Source of the DNA: JBBQVS01 sp964250805
Lineage (GTDB): Bacteria > Chloroflexota > Ktedonobacteria > Ktedonobacterales > Ktedonobacteraceae
DNA length: 64,000 nucleotides
Assembly: GCA_964250805.1 (NCBI GenBank)
Contig: CAXUHG010000002.1
Span: 97,207-161,206, forward strand
Reading direction: 5' to 3'
The notes beneath the pieces were generated by a model. That model searched no databases. It saw nothing but the letters and a program-made list of their open reading frames with translations, and had not been told where the DNA came from. Shown here piece by piece: positions 25,275 through 33,865 of the stretch. A program made the position numbers and the translations under genes. Each line of letters starts with the position of its first letter. The first letter of the stretch is position 1.

Positions 25275-26373
25275 AAATGATGGGCATAAGCGAATGAGCG
25301 ATGGTCATTCCCAAAACAAGCACAACGGCGAGTCCGAAGTAAACTAATCCTATCACAATACGTGTGCCTATTGGTACATCGTAGTATGCCTTCGATTCCG
25401 GTGTGTTCGTTCTCCCACGTGACCAAAGTTGTGTCGCCGCAATGATAATGAAAAAGAGTAAAAAGATCGAGAAATTGCCCGTAAACCAGAGCCAGATTTG
25501 ATAAATCAATAAGCCTGCGAAACCGAGTATCCAGATACGACGATCAATCGCAGCCAGCACACGTCCACCATCGAATGGCACAATCGGCACGAGATTGAAC
25601 AGGTTCATAAAGAAACCAAAGTAGGCGAGCGGTGCCCAGATCGTATGCGCCATTGACGATGTTTGCGCTAGTACAAGACAGATCGACGATGCGATAGCTC
25701 CTGCAATTGGACCCGCGATACCAACCTCGGCCTCGTCTTTGGCGTTCGCTGGCATCTGCCGCATCATTACTGCGGCTCCAAGCAGTGGAATGAAGATCAT
25801 GCCGCCAACGGGCATACCTTTTATCTTCATGACGATGGCGTGCCCCATCTCATGGAGAAAGAGTAACGCAACCAGTCCAAAAGCGAACTGCCAACCAAAG
25901 AACACGGAGTACACGACGATGGAGACAGCCGCCGAAAGTAGGGCGGGTGCGAACTTAATAAAAAAGAGCAAGCCCTTGAATTTGAGCAACAAGCCACCAA
26001 TAGTCACAGCGAGACTACCAAGTCCAGCCAGCCCTCTACGTTTCTTAGGAGCATCAGTGCTACCGTGTGTAGCCGCGTCGCGCTGCTCAGCACCAACGTC
26101 TGTGGTATAGCCGTTCATAAGAGTCGGGTTGCGATACTCTTGCATCTGGGGAGCATCGTTTTGTATTGACTCTTGAGTCTGAGTAGGTACGTTCCTCCCT
26201 GCATACTCATAGTAACCTGATGGTTCTGTGTATGGGTCGTAGCCCGTATAGGGATCGAGCGGTTGTACGGGTTGAGCAGAACGAGACTCTTGCTGGTAAT
26301 AATTTGGATTAGCGTAGTGTGTCTCTTGAGACATATCGCTATATTCCGAAAAGTCGTTAGGATTGTGATACAC
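25273..26373 (-). CDS. M50-family membrane metalloprotease (site-2 protease-like)
   Basis: About 366 residues. The first ~120 are hydrophilic and rich in Tyr, Gln and Pro, followed by six or so membrane segments. The zinc site HEMGHAIVMKIKG lies in one segment and the third-ligand motif NLVPIVPFDGGRVL in another, as in intramembrane S2P enzymes. Members cleave membrane-bound regulators. GTG 26373 is chosen because GAGG lies six bases upstream; TTG 26385 and ATG 26334 are alternatives. The substrate and any partner anti-sigma factor are not in the window. Confidence 0.85.
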   Translation of the reverse strand: MYHNPNDFSEYSDMSQETHYANPNYYQQESRSAQPVQPLDPYTGYDPYTEPSGYYEYAGRNVPTQTQESIQNDAPQMQEYRNPTLMNGYTTDVGAEQRDAATHGSTDAPKKRRGLAGLGSLAVTIGGLLLKFKGLLFFIKFAPALLSAAVSIVVYSVFFGWQFAFGLVALLFLHEMGHAIVMKIKGMPVGGMIFIPLLGAAVMMRQMPANAKDEAEVGIAGPIAGAIASSICLVLAQTSSMAHTIWAPLAYFGFFMNLFNLVPIVPFDGGRVLAAIDRRIWILGFAGLLIYQIWLWFTGNFSIFLLFFIIIAATQLWSRGRTNTPESKAYYDVPIGTRIVIGLVYFGLAVVLVLGMTIAHSLMPII

Positions 26374-26494
26374 AATGTGCCTCAATTCCGCGAATGTGGA
26401 ATGAACTTATTTTATCTTTTTTACGTATATATTATCTATACGATAAAACATACGCGGAAGTTCAGGTATTCCATCTCACTAAAAAATTGATAGG

Positions 26495-27742
26495 CTAATT
26501 ACTCTCAGCCTTCACAGTTCCTTCGAGAAAACGCCGCAACAAATTGAGTGCAGAGAGTACAGCCAAACGCTTGTTATCGTCACGGCTGGAACTACGTCCA
26601 GAACCTTTCGCTACTACCACGCCAATTGGTCCCTCGACAGCAATATGAACGGTACCGACAGGTTTGTCCTCCTGCGTATCAGGACCGGCAACGCCAGTAA
26701 TACCTATGCCAAAATCGGTTCCTAGTCGTTCGCGTACTGCATGAGCCATCGCCCGTGCCGTCTGTTCGCTCACAACTCCGTATTGTTCCACAGTTTCCTT
26801 TGGCACGCCCATTTGCTCTTTGAGGTCTGTACTATAAGAAACAATGCCACCGATAAAATGTTTCGAGCTACTCTTTACATCGGTAATTGTGCTTGACAGC
26901 AAACCGCCAGTCATTGACTCCATGACGCCTAACGTCTGATTACGCGATTGCAACAGATCGCCTACGACACTTGCAAGTGTGTCCTTATCAATGCCAAATA
27001 CCGCGTTGCCAAGTACCTCGCGTACCTGAACCTCCATGTCATTAACCTGTTGTTCGGCCTTCTCTATCGTGTCTGCCTTTGCGGTAACACGCACATCAAT
27101 GGCATCATTTTTCGCATAGGTAGCAAGCGTTGGATTTGTGCTATGAATCAAGGAACCAAGCTTCTCCTCTACGGTAGATTCGCCCAGTCCAGCGACACGT
27201 AGAATGCGCGTAAAGATTATGCCGCCTGTGTGCGAACTTAGCCTCGGAATAACCTCGTTCTCCCACATGCGATACATCTCGCGTGGCACTCCTGGCATGG
27301 CAACGATAATGTGATTATCCTTCTCAACCCACCAGCCGGGAGCTGTGCCAACGGGATTAGGAATCGCCTGTGCCGAGGGAATGAGCGTTGCCTGCTTCAC
27401 GTTGCGTTCTGGCATCTGCGCCTTCATGTACGCGAACTTCGCTCGCAGGTCCGCCTCTAGCGTCGCGTCAACCTGCATTGTCTCACTAAGTAGTGTACTA
27501 ATCGACTCGCGTGCAAGATCATCTTCTGTAGGACCGAGACCACCCGTCATAATGATAAGGTCGGAGCGTTGCCATGCACGTTGTAGCGTCTCGACAATGC
27601 GCCCCTGATTATCACCTACCTGCGACACGAAATACAGGTCAATGCCAAGTGTAGGTAAACTTTGGGCTAGATAGGTTGCATTTGTATCTGTAATATGCCC
27701 AAGCAGAAGTTCGGTACCACAGGAAAGAATTTCAGCACGCAT
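26495..27742 (-). CDS. cinA: CinA-family protein (competence/damage-inducible, NMN deamidase-type)
   Basis: 415 residues. The N-terminal MoaB/MogA-like domain has MRAEILSCGTELLLGHITD and MTGGLGPTEDD. The C-terminal CinA domain has GVMESMTGGLLSSTITD and GIGITGVAGPD, the nicotinamide-nucleotide amidase part. In characterised homologues the two domains act in pyridine nucleotide recycling (ADP-ribose pyrophosphatase and NMN deamidase). The start ATG 27742 is preceded by GGAGG at six bases; a longer frame begins 27 bases earlier without a ribosome site. It is transcribed away from the ribonucleotide reductase gene. Confidence 0.92.
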   Translation of the reverse strand: MRAEILSCGTELLLGHITDTNATYLAQSLPTLGIDLYFVSQVGDNQGRIVETLQRAWQRSDLIIMTGGLGPTEDDLARESISTLLSETMQVDATLEADLRAKFAYMKAQMPERNVKQATLIPSAQAIPNPVGTAPGWWVEKDNHIIVAMPGVPREMYRMWENEVIPRLSSHTGGIIFTRILRVAGLGESTVEEKLGSLIHSTNPTLATYAKNDAIDVRVTAKADTIEKAEQQVNDMEVQVREVLGNAVFGIDKDTLASVVGDLLQSRNQTLGVMESMTGGLLSSTITDVKSSSKHFIGGIVSYSTDLKEQMGVPKETVEQYGVVSEQTARAMAHAVRERLGTDFGIGITGVAGPDTQEDKPVGTVHIAVEGPIGVVVAKGSGRSSSRDDNKRLAVLSALNLLRRFLEGTVKAESN

Positions 27743-27850
27743 GAAGCCTCCAATAAAAAAGAATTGCAATCATTGTAACCAGGAGTTAAAAAATGAGAAG
27801 TATTTTCCCTTCTCAGCATAGCCACCCTATTCTACCACACAGGATGTACT

Positions 27851-27896
27851 ATCAACATATTGTGTCAGACGCATAGAAAAATCAACATGTTGTGCC
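27851..27896. promoter_or_regulatory. Tandem NrdR-box-like sites before ribonucleotide reductase
   Basis: ATCAACATATTGTGTC (27851-27866) and ATCAACATGTTGTGCC (27881-27896) are near-identical, start 30 bases apart (about three helical turns), and lie just upstream of the -35 box. NrdR represses ribonucleotide reductase genes through two such boxes on one helix face. The repeat is seen; the regulator assignment is inferred. Confidence 0.65.
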
Positions 27897-27903
27897 AAAA
27901 GGG

Positions 27904-27932
27904 TTGTAATTACGGTTTATTCAGAGTATACT
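27904..27932 (+). promoter_or_regulatory. Promoter of ribonucleotide reductase
   Basis: TTGTAA, 17-base spacer, TATACT, directly downstream of the paired boxes and about 95 bases before the start codon. Confidence 0.6.
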
Positions 27933-28026
27933 AGCTTGCGTAGACACGAAATAAGAACAAGTTTTCGTATCGCACAGTTATTTCAATTTTGTAGTTTGTC
28001 CGTAGGAAAAGAAGGAGCTATCACGA

Positions 28027-31000
28027 ATGCTGGAGCAGCAAGAGCGTTCCACTGGCGACCAGTCGGGCGTTGACGCACAGAGTATGACACAGCTTGAGGG
28101 AATTCGCAACAAGGTCTTTATAGATAGATATTCACTCAAAGACGCTAGTGGGAAGCCGTTGGAGTTATACCCCGAACATACATGGGCGCGTGTTGCGCGT
28201 GGCATCGCTGAGGTCGAGAAGACAGAGGAGCAACGTGCCTACTGGGAGAAGCGTTTCTATGAAGTCCTCACAAACTTTCAATTTGTTCCTGGTGGTCGTA
28301 TTCTCGCTGGTGCAGGTTCTGGACATCAAGTAACATTTTATAACTGCTACGTTATACCATCACCTGAAGATAGTAGACAAGGCATTTTAGACAATTTGAA
28401 GCTAATGACCGAAATCATGGCTCGTGGCGGTGGCGTTGGTATCAACCTCTCCACACTACGACCACGCGGCTCCTACATCAAGACGGTGAATGGCACTGCA
28501 TCGGGTCCCTGCTCATGGGCGCAATTGTACTCAGTAGCAACAGGAGATGTAATTCAGCAAGGCGGCTCGAGGAGAGGGGCATTAATGCTTATGCTGGACG
28601 ACAACCATCCTGATGTGGAAGAGTTCATTACGGTCAAGCGTACAGCAGGTAAAATCGAGCATGCCAACCTCTCCGTCGCCATCTCCGATAAATTCATGAC
28701 AGCGGTCAAAGAAGATACTGACTGGGATTTGGTGTGGCAAGGTGAAGTCAAAAGAACGATTCGCGCTCGTGACCTGTGGGACCTGATCTGTAAATCAGCA
28801 TGGGAGTCGGCAGAGCCAGGCATGGTGTTCATGGATCGGTACAATACAGAGTCGAATACATGGTACTACGAGAATATTCGGTGCGTGAATCCATGTGTTA
28901 CAGGTGATACGCTAGTTTCTACCGAATATGGATATACAAAGGCAAGTGATTTACAAGTAGGAATGAAAGTTCGCACACCAGCAGGACTCAAGCCTATTGA
29001 GAAGATGTATAACAATGGGCTTCAGCGCATCTATCGTGTAACCTTTTCTGATGGTGGTTATCTGGAAGGGACTGCGGATCATAAGTTAAAAGTCGTTCGT
29101 GACAAGAAATATCAATGGGTTCCTGTTTCAGAACTATCCGAGGGCGATAAGGTTCTGGTTGTAGCAAATGAGACATTTGGACCTCGGCAAAATCTTCCAT
29201 TGGAAGCGATGGAGTATATTGCCAAACGCGAACTGAATGTCTCCAACTTCTACGACCGTAAACTTGGTCTCATTGTCGGCACCGTATTAGGTGATGGCAT
29301 GCTTCGTGAACAGACAAGGGGGGATAGCCATTCATATGAATGCAAGGTTGCCTTTGGAAGACAAGAAGATGGTTGGTATGATACACTCACAAATTTGATA
29401 ACGAGTATGAACATTCATACCCATCGTACACTTGTCGAAAAAGAGATTGTTAGTGAGGGTGGCGTTGCCGTTAAGCATGGGTCTGTGCGACTAGACTGTG
29501 GTAAATTGGCATCTTTGCTAGTACATGCAGGTTTAACGCCCAATATCAAAGCTCCGCAAAAGACCATTCCAACAGCTTTTATGGGCATGGAAAAAGAGTT
29601 TCTGGCTGGAGTTCTTGATGGCCTCTTCTCGACAGATGGCAGCGTACTGATGAAACAGGATAACCCATTGTTACGCTTCCATACATCATCATACGAATTG
29701 GCACAACAGGTGCGCTTACTCCTACTCCAATTCGGTATTCACGGACGCATCTATCGCTCAACTCGTGATGAGGATTTAGAGTACGATGGTCGCTCAATGT
29801 ACGGCACGGGTGAGAAATACGATGTAGTCATTATAAATGAAGGCATTACACGTTTTTACGCCGAGATTGGTCTTAGTCATCCAGAAAAAGCGGCACGTTT
29901 GAAAGAGATTGCTGAAAATTGGCACTATATTGGTGGTTCGTGGACAGCATCGGTTGTCTCGATTCAAGATACCGAGCGCGAGGAAGAGGTTTATGATCTC
30001 TACGAACCTGACACACTTACATGGATCACCAATGGGTACTGCTCGTTAGACTGCGGTGAGCAAGGTTTGCCGCCTTTCGGCGTGTGCAACTTAGGAGCGT
30101 TGAATTTGTCTGCTTTCGTGCAGAACGGGCAGATGAATTGGGAGCATCTGGCGGAGATGAGCAAGGTGGCGATGCGCTTCCTCGATAATGTGGTTGATGC
30201 CAATGAGTACTTCATTAAGGAAAATGAAGAGGCGCAAATGGGCACCCGGCGTACTGGATTGGGGACGATGGGGCTAGCTGATGCGCTGATTAAGATGAAG
30301 GTCGCCTATGGAAGTGACGAATCGTTGCCAATCATCGAGCGCATCTATGCGACCATCCGCGATGCCTCGTATGAAGCCTCGTCGGACAATGCAGCCGAGA
30401 AGGGCGCGTTCCCGATGTTTGATCGCGACAAGTACATGCAGGGACGCTTCATTCAACGCTTACCCAGAAAGGTACAGGAAAAGATCGAAAAGCAGGGTAT
30501 TCGTAACGCGGTACTACTAACACAGGCACCAACGGGTACAACCAGCTTGCTTGCGGGCGTGAGTTCTGGTATCGAGCCGGTCTACGACTTTGCGATGATA
30601 CGCCGTGACCGCACAGGCGAACACATCATGTATCATCCCTTGTTGCAAGAGTGGCGCGATGCTCATCCCGACGAGACGACGGCACCGAGCTACTTTGTGT
30701 CGTCGAAGGATTTGACGCCGGAAGAGCATGTACGTGTGCAAGCGAAGGTGCAACAATACACCGACTCTAGCATCAGTAAGACAGTAAACGCTCCGAATGA
30801 GCATACCGTTGAACAGGTGCAGAAACTATACCGTCTGGCCTATGAGATGGGATGTAAGGGCATCACCTACTATCGTGATGGTTCGCGTGATGCTGTGTTG
30901 ACCCGTGTCGAGGATGAGAAGAAGGCGGCAGAGAAGGCACAACAAGCGGTAGCACCTGTCGCACCTGTCGCCGTCTCTATTCACGATGGCGTTAAGCAGC

Positions 31001-31539
31001 GTCCAGCACTGGTCGAGGGCTATACGCGACAGGTACGCGCACCGGAGGGCAAGATCAACGTCACCATCAATAGTGATGACGACGGACCGTTGGAGGTCTT
31101 TGTCAACGTTGGTAAAGCGGGTAGTGACATTGCGGCACTGGCTGAGGCACTTGGTCGTTTAATCTCGCTCAACCTGCAAATCCTCAGCCCTGTCTCGCAG
31201 TCTGACCGTGCTCAGGAGATCGCCGATCAGTTGCGTAACATCGGTGGCAACCGCTCAGTTGGTTTCGGTCCACAACAGGTGCGCTCTCTACCTGATGCTG
31301 TCGCGCGTGCGTTAGAGCTACACATGGCATCGCTGCAAACAACAGTCGATGCGGTGAAAGCTGAGGCTCATGACGAAACGCAAGAACATGCTCACAACAT
31401 ACATGTCGATGGTTCAGCACCTGCAAGCCTTATGCATCTCAATGTGACGGGCAATCTCTGTCCGCAGTGCGGCTGCAACACGATGGTCTACGAAGAGGGC
31501 TGTCGCAAATGCTACAGTTGTGGACACAGCGAGTGTTAG
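28027..31539 (+). CDS. nrdJ: Class II (B12-dependent) ribonucleoside-diphosphate reductase with intein
   Basis: A 1170-residue precursor; about 784 residues remain after removal of the 386-residue intein (residues 290-675). It reduces ribonucleotides using adenosylcobalamin. Extein landmarks are FVPGGRILAGAG, GGGVGINLSTLRPRG, the split active-site motif N-P-C-G-E-Q, PPFGVCNLGALNLS and LTQAPTGTTSLLAGVSSGIEP. The C-terminus ends in a zinc-ribbon-like cysteine cluster (CPQCGCN, then CRKCYSCGHSEC) thought to carry reducing equivalents. The intein lies directly before the catalytic Cys of N-P-C-G-E, so no active enzyme exists without splicing. AAGGAG precedes the ATG. Probable NrdR boxes lie upstream. 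Confidence 0.95.
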   Translation: MLEQQERSTGDQSGVDAQSMTQLEGIRNKVFIDRYSLKDASGKPLELYPEHTWARVARGIAEVEKTEEQRAYWEKRFYEVLTNFQFVPGGRILAGAGSGHQVTFYNCYVIPSPEDSRQGILDNLKLMTEIMARGGGVGINLSTLRPRGSYIKTVNGTASGPCSWAQLYSVATGDVIQQGGSRRGALMLMLDDNHPDVEEFITVKRTAGKIEHANLSVAISDKFMTAVKEDTDWDLVWQGEVKRTIRARDLWDLICKSAWESAEPGMVFMDRYNTESNTWYYENIRCVNPCVTGDTLVSTEYGYTKASDLQVGMKVRTPAGLKPIEKMYNNGLQRIYRVTFSDGGYLEGTADHKLKVVRDKKYQWVPVSELSEGDKVLVVANETFGPRQNLPLEAMEYIAKRELNVSNFYDRKLGLIVGTVLGDGMLREQTRGDSHSYECKVAFGRQEDGWYDTLTNLITSMNIHTHRTLVEKEIVSEGGVAVKHGSVRLDCGKLASLLVHAGLTPNIKAPQKTIPTAFMGMEKEFLAGVLDGLFSTDGSVLMKQDNPLLRFHTSSYELAQQVRLLLLQFGIHGRIYRSTRDEDLEYDGRSMYGTGEKYDVVIINEGITRFYAEIGLSHPEKAARLKEIAENWHYIGGSWTASVVSIQDTEREEEVYDLYEPDTLTWITNGYCSLDCGEQGLPPFGVCNLGALNLSAFVQNGQMNWEHLAEMSKVAMRFLDNVVDANEYFIKENEEAQMGTRRTGLGTMGLADALIKMKVAYGSDESLPIIERIYATIRDASYEASSDNAAEKGAFPMFDRDKYMQGRFIQRLPRKVQEKIEKQGIRNAVLLTQAPTGTTSLLAGVSSGIEPVYDFAMIRRDRTGEHIMYHPLLQEWRDAHPDETTAPSYFVSSKDLTPEEHVRVQAKVQQYTDSSISKTVNAPNEHTVEQVQKLYRLAYEMGCKGITYYRDGSRDAVLTRVEDEKKAAEKAQQAVAPVAPVAVSIHDGVKQRPALVEGYTRQVRAPEGKINVTINSDDDGPLEVFVNVGKAGSDIAALAEALGRLISLNLQILSPVSQSDRAQEIADQLRNIGGNRSVGFGPQQVRSLPDAVARALELHMASLQTTVDAVKAEAHDETQEHAHNIHVDGSAPASLMHLNVTGNLCPQCGCNTMVYEEGCRKCYSCGHSEC
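28894..30051 (+). other. Intein with LAGLIDADG endonuclease, C-terminal Asp
   Basis: A 386-residue intein inside the reductase. It begins CVTGDTLVSTEYGYTKASDL (Cys1, block A) and has block B in GTADHKLKVV. Two LAGLIDADG-like helices mark the homing endonuclease: LGLIVGTVLGDG and FLAGVLDGLFSTDG. The C-terminus reads WITNGYCSLD, followed by the extein Cys-Gly-Glu-Gln. Standard inteins end in His-Asn; here the last two residues are Leu-Asp. Inteins with a terminal Asp are known but rare. Because the host needs reductase, splicing is presumably functional. Confidence 0.92.
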
Positions 31540-31581
31540 AATTCGTCTAAGTTTCGGAGGTAATGTCTTCTGCAAAGAAGC

Positions 31582-31637
31582 TCCATTGAACAGATAGGTG
31601 AAAAGACACATGTCTTTTCACCTATCTGTTCAATGGA
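31582..31637 (+). terminator. Hairpin after the reductase gene, 27-bp perfect stem
   Basis: Arms 31582-31608 and 31611-31637 are exact reverse complements with a two-base loop; TGTCTTTTCACC lies in the 3' arm. It starts about 40 bases after the reductase stop. Its right arm runs into the duplicated contig end. Confidence 0.75.
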
Positions 31638-31841
31638 ATAAATATCCATATTTCCTAAGAGGACCACTATCTTAACACCAGACCCTNNNNNNNNNNNNNN
31701 NNNNNNNNNNNNNNNNNNNNNNNNNNNNNNNNNNNNNNNNNNNNNNNNNNNNNNNNNNNNNNNNNNNNNNNNNNNNNNNNNNNNNNAATGGAATAAATAT
31801 CCATATTTCCTAAGAGGACCACTATCTTAACACCAGACCCT
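31632..31841. other. Scaffold gap of 100 N flanked by an exact 55-bp duplication
   Basis: Bases 31687-31786 are N. The 55 bases before the gap (31632-31686) and the 55 after it (31787-31841) are identical, from AATGGAATAAATATCC to CACCAGACCCT. This is what two contigs overlapping by one k-mer look like when a scaffolder pads them with 100 N. The true sequence probably has a single copy and no missing DNA. Confidence 0.85.
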
Positions 31842-31849
31842 TGACTTAC

Positions 31850-32884
31850 TTAGAGATCGAGCGTTATCCAACGATGCTCTTTTATGGAACGATAGGCGGC
31901 ATCGATGATGGTGTTGATAATCAATCCATCCTCAAAGGTTTCACGTGGCTGCTTCCCTTGAGCGACACATTCAACAAAATGACTCATCTCCTCGTGATAG
32001 CCATAAACGCGAGCCTCATCGGGCAGGGGAAAAATCCAGCCACTATTGGATTCGGCTTTCTCAAGCACGTAGCTGCTCGTTGCACGCACAAAGGCGTTAA
32101 TGGGGGTCGAACGAGTGACATCGGTGAAAATGCTACCCTCTGTGCCGTACACCTCATTACGTAGATCGAGGGAGCCGCGTGCGGTCCAGCTGGTCTCACT
32201 CTGTGACAGTGTACCATCTTCAAAGCGCAACAGGACGACAGCATTGTCTTCAGCTGCAGTTTTGTCTTTATGTACCATAAGACCGCCCCAGCCAAGTACC
32301 TCTACAGGCTTAATATTTTTCCCAACAAAATAGCGTGCAGCCTCGATAGTATGACAACCCATATCAAGTAGTGCTCCACCGCCAGCTTGTTCAACATCCC
32401 AAAAGTGGGGCGCGTGTGGGCCGGAATGCGCTTCACGTGAGCGTACTGTCAGTACACGTCCAATTGAGCCTTCGTCAATCAAAGACTTTGCGTTCATGAC
32501 GGCGGGGCTAAATACCTCAGTTTCGCCGTAGCAGTGCAACACTCCCGCTTTTTGTACCGCCTCTAGCATCTTACGTGCCTCAATAGCATTTCGTCCTAGC
32601 GGTTTTGTACAGGCTACATGCTTTTTGTGTTCGGCTGCAAGCAACACAGCCTCCAGATGCATATTGTTGGGAAGCGCAATGATGAGAAGGTCAATGTCTG
32701 TGCGTGCGGCAAGCACCTTCATATCATCACTCGATTCAGGAATATGCCAGTGCTGCGCAAAATCCGCCGCTTTACGTGCATCGCGCCCATAGACCGCCAC
32801 TACCTCTTGATGAGGGACCTGTACCAGACCTTGCATGTAGAATGTGGCAACAAAGCCACAACCAAGCATACCAATCCGTACCAT
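31850..32884 (-). CDS. Gfo/Idh/MocA-family NAD(P)-dependent oxidoreductase
   Basis: 344 residues from ATG 32884, supported by AAAGGGG upstream; longer readings would overlap the GntR gene. The Rossmann opening is VRIGMLGCGFVATFYMQGL. The CTKPLGRNAIEA segment carries the conserved Lys-Pro of the active site, and GGALLDMGCHTIEAARYFVG contains the GG-x-x-x-D-x-G-x-H substrate motif. Members oxidise or reduce sugars, inositols and related polyols. The gene lies downstream of a GntR/UTRA regulator on the same strand and back-to-back with a PfkB-type sugar kinase, suggesting a carbohydrate or inositol-like pathway. The exact substrate is not readable. Confidence 0.9.
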   Translation of the reverse strand: MVRIGMLGCGFVATFYMQGLVQVPHQEVVAVYGRDARKAADFAQHWHIPESSDDMKVLAARTDIDLLIIALPNNMHLEAVLLAAEHKKHVACTKPLGRNAIEARKMLEAVQKAGVLHCYGETEVFSPAVMNAKSLIDEGSIGRVLTVRSREAHSGPHAPHFWDVEQAGGGALLDMGCHTIEAARYFVGKNIKPVEVLGWGGLMVHKDKTAAEDNAVVLLRFEDGTLSQSETSWTARGSLDLRNEVYGTEGSIFTDVTRSTPINAFVRATSSYVLEKAESNSGWIFPLPDEARVYGYHEEMSHFVECVAQGKQPRETFEDGLIINTIIDAAYRSIKEHRWITLDL

Positions 32885-32942
32885 AATAATAACCCCTTTC
32901 AGCATTGAATGGACATAATCTTTGTTAATAATACACGAGAGA

Positions 32943-33695
32943 TTATGACAAATCAAGGGGACGTTGACGACGTGTGTGACCATTCACGCGATAGGCATAG
33001 CGATCCGCACGTGAAACAGCCGTGGCAGCGGTCAGTGGTTCATCATTGGGTAAATACATCACACGCATGACGTATAAGACTGCGTCTCCCTCTGCTACAC
33101 CAAGTAGACTAGCCTCAAATAAGGTTGCACCTCGTGCCGATATCGTGTCTTCTGCACGAGCTAACTCCAGACCATAACGCTTTTCCAGTGTCTCATAGAG
33201 TGATTCGCCCTCCAACCCCTTCTCAATCAGATCGGGTACAAAGCGTTGCCGCAGATAGTCAATCATGAGAGAAAGCGGTTCGTCGTTAGCATAGCGCAAT
33301 CGTTGAAGGCGCAATACAGGTTCAGGAACGGCAGTATCGAGGCGTAGTGCTGCTGCTACCCACGTAGGGGGAATGACTTGCAACATCTCGTAATCTACGG
33401 TTTGCGGATGAAGCCCTAGTTCACGCATACTCTCACTCCAGCTATGCGGCATGCCTAATTCTTGCGTTACTTTGGACGACGCAACAAACGTTCCGCTTCC
33501 CTGCCTTCGCAGCAACAAACCGGCATTTACCAGTTCGTCAATTGCGTGGCGAATAGTGATGCGGCTGACACCAAAGCGTTGTTCCAGTTCGTTCTCCGTT
33601 CCAATTGAGTCACCGGGCTGCATTTGTCCCTCAATCTCGGCACGTAGCACCCGCGCTATCTGGCGATAGCGCGGTCCCTCAACATCCTCTTTCAT
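32943..33695 (-). CDS. GntR-family transcription regulator (HutC/UTRA type)
   Basis: 250 residues. The N-terminal winged helix includes RYRQIARVLRAEIEGQMQPG and RFGVSRITIRHAIDEL. The C-terminal UTRA-like ligand domain spans about residues 85-240, with RLRYANDEPLSLMIDYL and SLLGVAEGDAVLYVMRVMY. HutC-type regulators usually repress neighbouring catabolic genes until a sugar-phosphate or similar ligand binds. The gene is upstream of the Gfo/Idh gene and divergent from the PfkB kinase gene, so it likely controls both units. Its C-terminus (RVNGHTRRQRPLDLS) is basic. Confidence 0.9.
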   Translation of the reverse strand: MKEDVEGPRYRQIARVLRAEIEGQMQPGDSIGTENELEQRFGVSRITIRHAIDELVNAGLLLRRQGSGTFVASSKVTQELGMPHSWSESMRELGLHPQTVDYEMLQVIPPTWVAAALRLDTAVPEPVLRLQRLRYANDEPLSLMIDYLRQRFVPDLIEKGLEGESLYETLEKRYGLELARAEDTISARGATLFEASLLGVAEGDAVLYVMRVMYLPNDEPLTAATAVSRADRYAYRVNGHTRRQRPLDLS

Positions 33696-33748
33696 AGCTT
33701 TTCCCCATTCATCGAGAGATTTCCTTCCCTACAAAGGTTATAATATGT

Positions 33749-33804
33749 TATACTCTTTTCAGAGTAATTTGTTGAGAGAAGTGAAAAGATCATAATGTAT
33801 ACTC
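33749..33804. promoter_or_regulatory. Possible GntR operator region between divergent genes
   Basis: TATACTC occurs twice (33749-33755 and 33798-33804), and TACTC-TTTTCA-GAGTA at 33751-33766 is an inverted repeat. The site lies between the GntR gene and the kinase gene. Too degenerate for a firm operator call. Confidence 0.35.
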
Positions 33805-33865
33805 CATAAAGATCAGATTTTTCTCTCACATTATAGCGTTAAAGTAGATACAAAGGGAATAGGTA

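Noticed and set aside
27780..28026. Cobalamin riboswitch before the B12-dependent reductase
   Set aside because: I see no B12-box-like sequence; the paired boxes and promoter explain the region better.
31632..31841. Genuine tandem duplication or insertion-site repeat
   Set aside because: The copies end exactly at the N run and are perfectly identical over 55 bases, which fits contig overlap better.
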